64,000 nucleotides of DNA. Source: Bacteroidia bacterium (GTDB taxonomy: Bacteria; Bacteroidota; Bacteroidia; J057). The position numbers were made by a program, and so were the translations under genes. The stretch is from contig JAUIKF010000012.1 of assembly GCA_030430575.1 (NCBI GenBank), positions 1-64,000 of the forward strand, given 5' to 3'. Below, one piece after another: positions 1 through 8,012 of the stretch; position 1 is the stretch's first letter; the number at the start of each line of letters is the position of its first letter. The notes beneath the pieces are model-generated. The model saw nothing but the letters and a program-made list of their open reading frames with translations. It ran no database searches and was not told the origin of the DNA.

Positions 1-24
1 CTATTTTTAGCACCACGCTAAGTT

Positions 25-120
25 AGTACGACTTTATGAGCTTTGCACCTAGCACGACTTAATGAGCCTCAACCTTAGCACGACTTAGTGAGCCTTTTGC
101 CTAGCACGACTTAGTGAGCC
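25..120. repeat. 26-bp tandem repeat, four copies
   Basis: Four direct copies start at 25, 51, 77 and 103, an exact 26-bp period. The conserved 18-bp core reads AGCACGACTTAGTGAGCC, with small changes in the first two copies, and is followed by an 8-bp spacer such as TTTTGCCT. The array stops about 110 bp before the DoxX-type gene and may continue to the left of the window. No ORF or palindrome explains it. Role unknown. Confidence 0.85.
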
Positions 121-229
121 TTGACAATGGTCAAGGGTTAATAAAGAAGAAAGAAAAAACCACGGATAAAACGGATTTTCACAGATTTTCTTCTTTTAAT
201 TTTTATTTCAATTTTGATTTTCATTCTAT

Positions 230-1579
230 ATGTCAAGCTATCAAATTATCGGACTACTGGGATTGGCACTGGGGCTAGCAGCCTGCGGGGTCATGTTTTG
301 GGAATACTTCCGTCCCCTCAATCGCAAAAAACTCATGCAGCTAGGGGGACTCACGCTGTTAGGCGTATTGTTGGCCGATTTTGGGTTAATACGCGCAGTA
401 GGACTCCTCGCTGACTACGGCCAGCCTGGCCTTAGCGTGCTAGGAACTGAGGCTGCTGGTGGCCTTACTATCGCTACCCTAGCGACGATTATAGGTCTTA
501 TACTAGCATTTGCAGTACTCATGCGTGGAGGGAAGGAAGCCGAGCTTGCCCATCGAACCGCTAGCAGCCCTACCCTTCCGTGGACCCATCGGCTGGTGCT
601 GTTGATCCGCATATATATATGTATCCTCTTTGTCTTTTCGGGCTTTGTCAAAGCCAATGACTACATCGGCTTCAGCTATAAGCTAGAAGAATACTTCGTG
701 ATCTTTGGCGAGTACCTGCCTTTCATGGCAGGATTCTGGAAGTTCTGGGGAGGACTAGCAGAGCCGTTGGCCTGGTTTATCAGCGTATTTGAGATAGCAC
801 TGGCGGTAGCCATTTTGATCGGATGGCGTATGCGCCTCACCGCTTTGCTGACCCTGATCATGATGCTCTTCTTCACCTTCCTGACCGGCTTCTCCGCGGT
901 CACTGGAAAAGTCACAGACTGCGGCTGCTTCGGTGATGCCCTCAAACTGGCTCCCTGGGAGTCATTTACCAAAGACCTTATCTATATGGTCATGCTGGTA
1001 CCGTTATTTTTAATCCGAAAACACATCAAGCCAATTCCCAATAATAAGATCACGACAATCATCACAGCTGCCGTATTCCTCATCTCAGGTATATATAGCT
1101 GGTATTGTCACGAAAACCTCCCGCTAGTAGACTACCGAGCCTACAAAATAGGTACAGACCTCAATGTATGCACGACCCAGGCAGGGCCAGACGGCATTCC
1201 CAAATGTAAAGACTGGGAAGAGATCTACCGCTTGGGCGATAATTTCCCCATCCTCCAAGGAAAAACGCTGATGCTAGTCATGTACGATATGGAAAAAACA
1301 TCGGAAGAAGGCCTCAAAGGAACCGTAGAACTTACAAATTCCCTCACCGACACCACCATACAGGTCATCGCTATGACAGCAACAGGAAAGTCGCGTGTCG
1401 ATGAATTTATTGCTAAATTTAACCTCCCTTATAGCTTCTCCTTCCGTGATCAGACCATGCTCAAGACAATTGTCAGGTCGAATCCTGCTTATGTCTTGAT
1501 GAAAGATGGCGTTGTTTTGGGTAAATGGCATCATAATAATGCACCCTCAGTGGGGGAGATAGAAGGAATGATAAAATGA
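230..1579 (+). CDS. DoxX/MauE-type membrane protein, BT_3928 family
   Basis: Polytopic inner-membrane protein of 449 residues. Hydrophobic segments are visible near residues 5-25, 40-58, 78-99, 118-140, 180-200, 205-228, 245-262 and 278-298. The hallmark is the cysteine pair DCGCFGD at residues 230-236, as in DoxX/MauE-like redox membrane proteins. From about residue 310 the chain becomes soluble and ends in a strand-rich part (PAYVLMKDGVVLGKW) resembling a thioredoxin fold without CxxC. This arrangement is that of the Bacteroidetes BT_3928 family. The roughly 110-residue N-terminal part with three extra membrane segments precedes the DoxX core. A redox role in the membrane is inferred from the family; the substrate is unknown. 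Its last codons (ATG ATA AAA TGA) already form part of the octamer repeat that fills the next gap. Confidence 0.8.
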   Translation: MSSYQIIGLLGLALGLAACGVMFWEYFRPLNRKKLMQLGGLTLLGVLLADFGLIRAVGLLADYGQPGLSVLGTEAAGGLTIATLATIIGLILAFAVLMRGGKEAELAHRTASSPTLPWTHRLVLLIRIYICILFVFSGFVKANDYIGFSYKLEEYFVIFGEYLPFMAGFWKFWGGLAEPLAWFISVFEIALAVAILIGWRMRLTALLTLIMMLFFTFLTGFSAVTGKVTDCGCFGDALKLAPWESFTKDLIYMVMLVPLFLIRKHIKPIPNNKITTIITAAVFLISGIYSWYCHENLPLVDYRAYKIGTDLNVCTTQAGPDGIPKCKDWEEIYRLGDNFPILQGKTLMLVMYDMEKTSEEGLKGTVELTNSLTDTTIQVIAMTATGKSRVDEFIAKFNLPYSFSFRDQTMLKTIVRSNPAYVLMKDGVVLGKWHHNNAPSVGEIEGMIK

Positions 1580-1659
1580 TAGGATGATAAAATGAGTAAA
1601 TGGGTTAGCAGGAAGATTTCATATTTTATCATTTATTCATTTTCTCATCTAATCATTTC
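1570..1659. repeat. Octamer-word inverted repeat (ATGATAAA type)
   Basis: The left arm (about 1570-1602) is built from ATGATAAA, ATGATAGG and ATGAGTAA words. The right arm (about 1622-1659) uses the complements TTTATCAT, TTATTCAT, TTTCTCAT and CTAATCAT. The arms can fold back with a few mismatches around a loop of about 20 nt. The repeat starts within the last codons of the upstream gene and ends just before the next start. Related words recur at 36990-37050, 40645-40720, 51238-51318 and 59300-59385. Confidence 0.75.
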
Positions 1660-1665
1660 ATACTT

Positions 1666-2718
1666 ATGGCAATACTCGTAGGACGTTGGGACTGCTCCAC
1701 TTGTGGAAATAAGGCCATTTTAGGCCCCAAGACCCAATGTCCTAATTGTGGAGCGTCGCGTCCAGAAGATGTGCGGTTTTACCTGCCAGATGATGCTGAA
1801 GTGGTGACGATAGAGGAGCAGTTGAAAGAGGCGAAGGCCGGGGTGGACTGGGTATGTGGACATTGTAGCTCTCATAATAAGGCGCTTCAGCTTAGCTGCA
1901 ATAGTTGTGGGAATCCACGCGATGAGCTGAGCGAAGATGTCGATTTAGGAGAAAAAACCTATGAACTGCATGAAGTTCCTAAGGATGCGTTAATCCCGTA
2001 TGATCCGCCCCCTAGAAAGCGAAAGGCCAATCCAGCTACCAAGTGGCTCATCGCCCTTATTTTCCTAGTAGGTATATTTATCTTTTTCAGTCAACTCCCC
2101 AAAGACATAAACGTCACAGTTTCAGGTTTCAAATGGGAACGGACCGTGCAAATGGCGCATTATGAGCCTGTGCAAAGAGAAGAGTGGGAGTTGCCCCGTG
2201 ACGCGTATGACGTCTCAAGTTATCGGGCGATCCATCATTATGATCAGGTTTTTCGCGGGTATGAAACGCGCTATCGCAATGTCCGCGTCCAGGTAGGGGA
2301 AGAAAGGTATGTATGTGGCAAAAGGGATAAGGGGAATGGGTATTTTGAGGAAGTATATTGTACCCGGCCAATTTATGAGAAGCGTCGCGAATCGTATGAA
2401 GAGGCGGTGTATGACAAAGTTCCCGTCTATCGGGAGAAATACCGCTTTACTGTGATGGAGTGGGTAGAAAAGCGATCCTACCTCCTTCGATCTCAAGGTG
2501 CTGACCACCACCCTTTCTGGCCCAGCCAGACCTATCCCGATCCCGCCAACTGGCGCGAAGGGAAAAAAAATGCTACTTATATCGCAATCGTCACTGATCC
2601 CAAGGGCATAACTCACGAAGAATCCTTTTCTTTGCAGGATTGGGATCGGTTGGCTATCAATCAACCCCTGGAAGCGACTCAGTCGTGGCTCTTTGGTACG
2701 TATTTTGGCTTGAAGTGA
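1666..2718 (+). CDS. Membrane protein with two RanBP2-type zinc fingers
   Basis: 350 residues. Two zinc fingers sit at the N-terminus: W8, C10, C13, C25, C28, and W62, C64, C67, N71, C78, C81. The second fits the RanBP2-type pattern W-x-C-x2-C-x3-N-x6-C-x2-C exactly. A basic stretch (PRKRK, about 117-120) precedes one membrane helix at 127-142, so the fingers should be cytoplasmic and the 200-residue C-terminal part periplasmic. That part is rich in Tyr, Glu and Arg, has only two Cys, and matches no domain I recognise. RanBP2 fingers bind RNA or ubiquitin in eukaryotes; the bacterial ligand is unknown. It lies between the DoxX-type and arginase-like genes on the same strand. The stop codon TGA forms the start of a GAGACCGCTCGGGC unit. 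Confidence 0.7.
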   Translation: MAILVGRWDCSTCGNKAILGPKTQCPNCGASRPEDVRFYLPDDAEVVTIEEQLKEAKAGVDWVCGHCSSHNKALQLSCNSCGNPRDELSEDVDLGEKTYELHEVPKDALIPYDPPPRKRKANPATKWLIALIFLVGIFIFFSQLPKDINVTVSGFKWERTVQMAHYEPVQREEWELPRDAYDVSSYRAIHHYDQVFRGYETRYRNVRVQVGEERYVCGKRDKGNGYFEEVYCTRPIYEKRRESYEEAVYDKVPVYREKYRFTVMEWVEKRSYLLRSQGADHHPFWPSQTYPDPANWREGKKNATYIAIVTDPKGITHEESFSLQDWDRLAINQPLEATQSWLFGTYFGLK

Positions 2719-2730
2719 GACCGCTCGGGC
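2717..2730. repeat. Single GAGACCGCTCGGGC unit
   Basis: GAGACCGCTCGGGC begins inside the TGA stop of the zinc-finger gene. The same word begins inside the mutS stop at 7728 and is expanded there into a 283-bp inverted array. The following bases (TGAAGATGAGG here, CGAAGACGG after mutS) are also alike, so about 23 bp are shared between the two sites. Confidence 0.75.
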
Positions 2731-2806
2731 TGAAGATGAGGAGATCGATAATCTTCAATCAAATTCTTCATTCTCCATTTTTAATTTTTCATTCTTAATT
2801 CCTTGA

Positions 2807-3958
2807 ATGGACTTATCTGTTTTTTTTGACCCGATAAATGACTCGCTCTTATCGTATTCGGCTCCTCTGATGGGAGATCGGATCGGGCAACAAGCCTTGA
2901 TGTCTCAGCAACACTTTGCTGCCTGGCAGGAAGCCGATCTTGTGATCATGGGAGTTCCGAGCCTGTCAAAGGCACAGGATATGGGCGATGCCATTCGCCA
3001 GCACCTATATCCGCTGTCGCTTGCGACAGACCGGTGTAAGGTCGTGGACCTTGGAGAGATGAAGGCAAAAGAAAGTGCAGAGGCGCAGGAAGATGCCCTG
3101 GCATATGTGCTGGAGCAACTGCTTCAAGCGGAGAAAACGGTTATTCTCTTGATGGAAGACCGAAGCATTACTTTTGCTCAGCATGCAGCCTATGAGCCGC
3201 TTTCAGCGCCGATTGACTATGTCCATATCGGCCCTCGACTGGATCTGTCAGACCCGGATATGGCCCCGCCCATACTGGCCTACAACCAGCGTATTTTTCG
3301 CCACGAACCCAACTACCTGTTTAACTATACCAACCTCGGGTATCAACGCTATTTTGTACTAGAAGAAGAGTTAAATAGCCTTCGGGACCTGAATTTCACC
3401 GCTGTCCGGTATGGCGTGTTACATGCTGATATTGGGGAGGCAGAGCCTTACCTGCGGGAAGCGAATCTCGCAAGCTTTGATTTGTCAGGCATTCGTCAAG
3501 CGGATTTTGGCGCTGGAATAGCCCCTTCGCCGGGCGGATTCTCCGCTACAGAGGCGTGTCAAATCGCCCGCTATGCAGGCCTGGGACGCCAATTGACGAC
3601 TTTTAGCTTAAATGGATTGCTCCCATCGGAAGACGTGCGGGGGCAAAGTGCCCATTTGGCAGCCATCATGATTTGGTATTTCATCGAAGGGTTTTCCCAG
3701 CGTGAAAAACATCAAGTAACAGGCGACCTCAAAAAACTCCGTCGCTACAATGTCCAACTAAGAGCCACAGTCTCTTCCATCAATTTCTTTGAACACCCCA
3801 ATTCTGCGCGGTGGTGGATGGAGGTTCCTTACCCAGATGAACTTGGCAAGGCCAAGCCCAAAACGCGACTCATTCCTTGCTCCAACCGCGATTATCAAAT
3901 CGCTCAAAACGACGAAATACCTGATCGCTGGTGGAAAACCTTTAATAAATTGGCCTAA
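2807..3958 (+). CDS. Arginase/formimidoylglutamase-fold protein lacking metal ligands
   Basis: 383 residues, ureohydrolase-like over most of its length, of the Bacteroidetes formimidoylglutamase-like group (NLGYQRYFV near residue 185 is typical). Active ureohydrolases bind two Mn ions through GGxH, DxHxD and SxDxDxxDP motifs. The corresponding stretches here read LLMEDRS, GPRLDLSDPD (about residues 142-151) and SFDLSGIRQADFG (about 223-235), so most ligands are missing. It is therefore probably not a classic arginase or formiminoglutamase. The gene starts at ATG 2807 after an AT-rich gap. The downstream gap holds a palindrome of GGTCTGTAGT words. A binding or regulatory role is possible; function unknown. 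Confidence 0.7.
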   Translation: MDLSVFFDPINDSLLSYSAPLMGDRIGQQALMSQQHFAAWQEADLVIMGVPSLSKAQDMGDAIRQHLYPLSLATDRCKVVDLGEMKAKESAEAQEDALAYVLEQLLQAEKTVILLMEDRSITFAQHAAYEPLSAPIDYVHIGPRLDLSDPDMAPPILAYNQRIFRHEPNYLFNYTNLGYQRYFVLEEELNSLRDLNFTAVRYGVLHADIGEAEPYLREANLASFDLSGIRQADFGAGIAPSPGGFSATEACQIARYAGLGRQLTTFSLNGLLPSEDVRGQSAHLAAIMIWYFIEGFSQREKHQVTGDLKKLRRYNVQLRATVSSINFFEHPNSARWWMEVPYPDELGKAKPKTRLIPCSNRDYQIAQNDEIPDRWWKTFNKLA

Positions 3959-3967
3959 AGATGTCTG

Positions 3968-4070
3968 AGGTCTGTAGTTTGTAGTCTAAGGTCTGTAGTC
4001 TGTACTTTTGTCCTAAACCCCAGACCACAACAAACTACAAACCACAAACCACAGACCACAGACCAAAGAC
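3968..4070. repeat. Inverted repeat of GGTCTGTAGT words
   Basis: The left arm (3968-4003) contains AGGTCTGTAGTTTGTAGTC followed by AAGGTCTGTAGTCTG. The right arm (4021-4070) contains the complementary words in several copies: CAGACCACA, AACTACAAACC, ACAAACCACAGACC and ACAGACC. The right arm has more word copies than the left. It occupies essentially the whole gap between the arginase-like gene and the ABC ATPase and would form a long imperfect hairpin in RNA. Confidence 0.8.
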
Positions 4071-4083
4071 CCCAAACTTCCCC

Positions 4084-4812
4084 TTGATCTCCCTTTCCCA
4101 CATCTACAAAGCCTTTGGCGATCAGGTCATATTCCGTGACCTGTCTTTGGATATATCGCCTGGTGACCGTCTGTGTATCGTGGGAGGAAGTGGGGTGGGC
4201 AAATCTGTGATGCTTAAACTGATTATGGGGTTTGAAACCCCTGACCAGGGGACAGTATCTCTGGAAGGGCGAAATACGGCGCTGTTCACAAAAAAAGACT
4301 GGAATGAGGCGATGCGCTCATTTGGATTGGTGTTTCAGCATGCAGCGTTGTTTGATTCGCTGAATGTCCTGGAGAATGTAGGCATGCGTTTTTTGGAAGA
4401 TAAAACATTAAGCCCTCAGGACATCAGGGAAGCAGTTGTCGGTGCCTTGGAAAAGGTACATTTGAAGGAGGATATTTTGGAGAAATATCCTGCTGAACTT
4501 TCAGGTGGTATGCAAAAGCGCGTAGGCATTGCTCGCGCCATCATTCACAAACCTAGATACTTGTTCTATGATGAACCTACTACAGGGCTGGACCCTGTCC
4601 GGGCCGCAGTGGTCGACGAACTGATCGCCGAACTGGCGGAAGACGCGGAGCGCTGTACTGTCGTCGTGACACACGATCTGCAAACGGTGAAGCGAATTGC
4701 TAATCGCGTCGTCATGCTTCAAGCAGGGAAAATCTGCTTTGAAGGCAATATGACAGAATTCTTTGAATCTGAAAAGGCAGAAGTAAAAGCTTTTTTGAAG
4801 CGGGAAAGCTAG
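4084..4812 (+). CDS. ABC transporter ATP-binding protein, MlaF-like
   Basis: 242-residue ATPase. Walker A is GGSGVGKS (34-41), signature LSGGMQ (139-144), Walker B LFYDEP (160-165) and the switch histidine H197 in VTHDL. Sequence style (IYKAFGDQVIF, MQKRVGIARAI, DEPTTGLDP) is that of MlaF/Ttg2A ATPases for phospholipid transport across the envelope. The start is TTG at 4084, directly after the repeat arm; no ATG lies further upstream in frame in the gap. MlaF genes usually adjoin an MlaE permease and an MCE protein; neither is next to it here (arginase-like protein upstream, mutS downstream), so the permease must be encoded elsewhere. The family assignment is good; the lipid substrate is inferred. 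Confidence 0.85.
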   Translation: MISLSHIYKAFGDQVIFRDLSLDISPGDRLCIVGGSGVGKSVMLKLIMGFETPDQGTVSLEGRNTALFTKKDWNEAMRSFGLVFQHAALFDSLNVLENVGMRFLEDKTLSPQDIREAVVGALEKVHLKEDILEKYPAELSGGMQKRVGIARAIIHKPRYLFYDEPTTGLDPVRAAVVDELIAELAEDAERCTVVVTHDLQTVKRIANRVVMLQAGKICFEGNMTEFFESEKAEVKAFLKRES

Positions 4813-4985
4813 TCGAGGATTACGCAAAGAGCCAACCCTCGGTCCGGAAATCCTCGACAGCGTTTGGGAGCGCAAGTTCAAACTCAAATTCAAGCTCAAA
4901 CTCAAGTTCAAGGCGTTCAAAAAAGGTGTTTTGCAGGAATTAAATGGATTGAACGCCTTGAGCGATTTGAACCCTTGAACGAATT
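4812..4985. repeat. Hairpin and hexamer-word palindrome after the ABC ATPase
   Basis: GTCGAGGATT (4812-4821) pairs with AATCCTCGAC (4849-4858) across a loop of about 27 nt, directly after the stop. Next follows a run of hexamer words of TTCAAR/CTCAAR type (about 4871-4922), ending in CAAGGCGTTCAA, and its complement TTGAACGCCTTG near 4948 with further TTGAAC words to 4985. The remaining bases up to mutS are AT-rich with ATTCAAAATTC words. No gene is seen between 4813 and 5080. Confidence 0.75.
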
Positions 4986-5080
4986 TCCCCATTCAAAATT
5001 CAACATTCCTTCATTCAAAATTCTCATATTATTCGTAACATTCGGATTCTTTTCCCATTCGCATCTATAATCACGCTATT

Positions 5081-7729
5081 TTGGCACGACCTAGCAGAAA
5101 AACGGGCACTTCCTCCAAACCCAAACCCAAGAAGCAGACGCCTTTGATGAAGCAATATGAAGCCATCAAAGCAAAATACCCTGGGACGGTATTGCTGTTT
5201 CGCGTGGGGGACTTTTATGAGACATTTGGGTCAGATGCAGTGGAGGTGGCCAAAGTACTAGGCATCGTTCTTACCCACCGAAACAATGGTGGCTCAGATG
5301 TAGAATTGGCGGGATTTCCGCATCATTCGCTGGATACCTATCTGCCCAAGCTCGTGCGAGCAGGCAAGCGCGTCGCGGTCTGCGACCAGCTCGAAGACCC
5401 CAAACAAGCCAAAGGCATCGTCAAGCGTGGCGTGACGGAACTCGTCACCCCAGGGGTCACCTTCAATGACAAGGTCCTCGAAACTACCCAAGCCAATTTC
5501 CTGGCGAGCGTGTGGTATGGCAGCAGCCAGACAGTAGGCGTTGCCTTTATAGAGGTGTCGACGGGGGATTTCTTCTGTTTTTCGGGAGGGGTAAGTTATG
5601 GGGAAAAAGTGCTTGCCACGCTTTCGCCTTCAGAGGTGGTGGTTTCGAAGCGTGATTTGCGGCGATTTAAGGAAGATTTTGGCGAAAAATATTATATCAG
5701 TCGGTTGGACGAATGGGTCTTCCAGACAGACTATACGCGAGAGAAATTGCTCTCGCATTTCAAGACCACGAGCCTGAAAGGCTTTGGGGTGGAGAAGGAA
5801 GTCATGGGCTGCGTAGCTGCGGGGGCGATTTTGCATTACCTCGAACAAAACCACCAAAAGAACCTTCACCACATCTCGCGTATCTACCGCTTCAACGATG
5901 CCGACTACGTCTGGCTAGACCAGTTCACGGTGCGGAACCTTGAACTGTTGCGGCCTTTGCATCCTGACGGAAAAGCGCTGGTGGATGTCCTCGACTATAC
6001 CCTCACGCCGATGGGCGCCCGTCATCTGCGCCGTGCGCTGTTACTTCCACTCAAAGACCTCAATGCGATCCAAAAACGCTTGGATACAGCGGAGACATTT
6101 GTGAAGGAACCCTTGCAGTTGGATGAATTGTGTTCACAATTGAAGCGCGTGGGAGACTTGGAGCGCTTAGCGTCCAAACTTGCAACGGGACGACTGTCGC
6201 CCAGAGAAGCGGTTTTGATGCGCTTGTCTTTAGAATTGGTCCCCCCTATCAAGGAGCTCCTCGTTGCTTTTGGTACAGAAACCCTGCTGAAAACGGCAAG
6301 CCGCTTCGAAGATGTAACCCCTGCCCTCAAGGTGCTCAATCGCTATATTCAGGAGGAGGCAAGCAATAATATAGCTGATGGACAGATCATTTGTGAAGGG
6401 GTTTCGGAGGAATTAGACGAACTGCGTAAGCTGCAAAAGAGTGGCAAAGATTATCTCTTGCAGATTCAGCAGCGCGAAAGTCAACGAACGGGTATCCCTT
6501 CTTTGAAAATCGGCTTCAACAAAGTTTTTGGGTACTACCTCGAAGTCACCAATGCGCATAAGGACAAGGCACCTGAAGAGTGGATTCGCAAGCAGACCCT
6601 CACCAATGCAGAGCGATATATCACGGAAGAGCTGAAGATATATGAGGATAAAATCCTCAACGCCCAAGAGCGCATTTTGACCCTGGAACACAGCCTGTAC
6701 CAAGACTTTTTGGGTCGGATGCAGGTATTTATCCATACCCTTCAGCACAATGCGCAACTCATTGCGGAGCTAGATATGGTAGCAGGCTTTGCCCAGGCTG
6801 CGAAGCACCGCAACTACACCAAACCTGAAGTTACCAATGAAGACATCATCGATATTCGTGCAGGACGACATCCGGTGATCGAAACGACGCTCCCACCCGA
6901 TAGCCCTTATATTCCAAACGACCTTTTTCTCGATAATCAGCACCAACAGATTGTCATCATCACAGGCCCAAATATGGCAGGAAAGTCAGCCCTGCTGAGA
7001 CAGACAGCACTCGTGGTGCTGATGGCTCAGATTGGGAGCTTTGTGCCTGCTGATCAGGCCAAGGTGGGCATCGTAGACAAAGTCTTTACGCGGGTAGGCG
7101 CATCGGACAATATCTCTAGTGGAGAGTCCACTTTCATGGTCGAGATGAACGAAACGGCACAGATTGCCAATAATGCGACATCGAAGAGCCTGGTGTTGTT
7201 GGACGAAATTGGGCGAGGGACTTCTACCTATGATGGGGTTTCCATCGCTTGGGCACTCGTGGAGTACCTTCACGAGACGGCCAAGGTCCAGGCAAAAACG
7301 CTATTTGCGACGCATTATCATGAGCTAAATGAGCTGGAAGGTCGTTTAGATCGGGTGAAAAATTATAATGTATCGGTAAAAGAAATAGATGGAAAAATTC
7401 TATTCCTTCGCCGCCTGATGCCTGGCGGCTCTGCCCATAGCTTTGGCATCAATGTCGCCGCCATGGCAGGCATGCCCAATACGCTCGTCACGCGGGCCAA
7501 AGAGCTGCTCAAGCATTTTGAAGCCAATAAGGTCAACGACCAGGAAGCTGCCAAGCGCGTCAAATTTGCCGCTGAGAAAAGCTCCATCCAGCTCAATATG
7601 TTTGAGCTCAAAGATTCAGATACCCTCAAAATCCGACAAATCTTGTCGGGGGTGGACATCGATCGCATGACACCTGTCGAGGCCTTGCTGAAGTTGCAGG
7701 AAATTAAGCAGGCGTTGGTGGAGGTGTGA
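5081..7729 (+). CDS. mutS: DNA mismatch repair ATPase MutS
   Basis: 882 residues, the normal MutS length. It recognises mismatches and small loops as a clamp and recruits MutL. The mismatch-reading motif F45-Y46-E47 lies in GDFYETFG. The ATPase part has Walker A GPNMAGKS (629-636), the ST motif around SSGESTF, Walker B LLDEIGRG (D708, E709) and THYHEL. The start is TTG at 5081 (MARPSRKTGTSS), with a basic, Ser-rich leader before TPLMKQYEAIK, which is where homologues begin to align. The lever, clamp and C-terminal helix-turn-helix parts are complete. The stop codon TGA is the first triplet of a large GAGACCG repeat array. Confidence 0.97.
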   Translation: MARPSRKTGTSSKPKPKKQTPLMKQYEAIKAKYPGTVLLFRVGDFYETFGSDAVEVAKVLGIVLTHRNNGGSDVELAGFPHHSLDTYLPKLVRAGKRVAVCDQLEDPKQAKGIVKRGVTELVTPGVTFNDKVLETTQANFLASVWYGSSQTVGVAFIEVSTGDFFCFSGGVSYGEKVLATLSPSEVVVSKRDLRRFKEDFGEKYYISRLDEWVFQTDYTREKLLSHFKTTSLKGFGVEKEVMGCVAAGAILHYLEQNHQKNLHHISRIYRFNDADYVWLDQFTVRNLELLRPLHPDGKALVDVLDYTLTPMGARHLRRALLLPLKDLNAIQKRLDTAETFVKEPLQLDELCSQLKRVGDLERLASKLATGRLSPREAVLMRLSLELVPPIKELLVAFGTETLLKTASRFEDVTPALKVLNRYIQEEASNNIADGQIICEGVSEELDELRKLQKSGKDYLLQIQQRESQRTGIPSLKIGFNKVFGYYLEVTNAHKDKAPEEWIRKQTLTNAERYITEELKIYEDKILNAQERILTLEHSLYQDFLGRMQVFIHTLQHNAQLIAELDMVAGFAQAAKHRNYTKPEVTNEDIIDIRAGRHPVIETTLPPDSPYIPNDLFLDNQHQQIVIITGPNMAGKSALLRQTALVVLMAQIGSFVPADQAKVGIVDKVFTRVGASDNISSGESTFMVEMNETAQIANNATSKSLVLLDEIGRGTSTYDGVSIAWALVEYLHETAKVQAKTLFATHYHELNELEGRLDRVKNYNVSVKEIDGKILFLRRLMPGGSAHSFGINVAAMAGMPNTLVTRAKELLKHFEANKVNDQEAAKRVKFAAEKSSIQLNMFELKDSDTLKIRQILSGVDIDRMTPVEALLKLQEIKQALVEV

Positions 7730-8010
7730 GACCGCTCAGGCCGAAGACGGCCTTCGCTGCGAGACCGGTCGCCCTTCGGGCTCCCTGCGAGATCGTTCGT
7801 CGCTCCGCTCCTCACTGCGAGACCGCTCGGCTCGAAGACTCGCCTACGCTGCGAGACTAAAGACAGGTCATTTTGTCCCTTGTCTCGTAGGGAGCCTGAA
7901 AGGCGACCGGTCTCGCAGTGAGTGTCGAAGACGCGACCGGTCTCGCCTCTCGCAGTGAGGGCTGAGTCTTCGAAGCCCGAGCGGTCTCTGAAGAAGCCCG
8001 AGCGGTCTCC
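7728..8010. repeat. 283-bp inverted array of GAGACCG(C/G)TCG units
   Basis: The left half (7728-7855) has five units of about 30 bp, each opening with CTGCGAGACCG-like sequence: GAGACCGCTCAGG, GAGACCGGTCGCC, GAGATCGTTCGTC, GAGACCGCTCGGC and GAGACTAAAG. The right half (7876-8010) has inverted copies ending in GACCGGTCTCGC, GACCGGTCTC, CCCGAGCGGTCTC and again CCCGAGCGGTCTC. A smaller hairpin sits at the centre around ACAGGTCATTTTGTCCCTTGT. The array fills the whole convergent gap from the mutS stop to the end of the next gene. It is GC-rich and would fold strongly; it could end transcription from both sides. Confidence 0.85.
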
Positions 8011-8012
8011 AA

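Noticed and set aside
25-120. Possible CRISPR array from evenly spaced repeats
   Set aside because: Spacers are only 8 bp and similar to one another, the repeat is 18 bp, and no cas gene is near.
4864-5070. Small ORF with QVQTQIQAQTQVQ-type repeat
   Set aside because: It is the translation of the TTCAA hexamer palindrome in one frame; no start signal, family or codon bias supports a gene.
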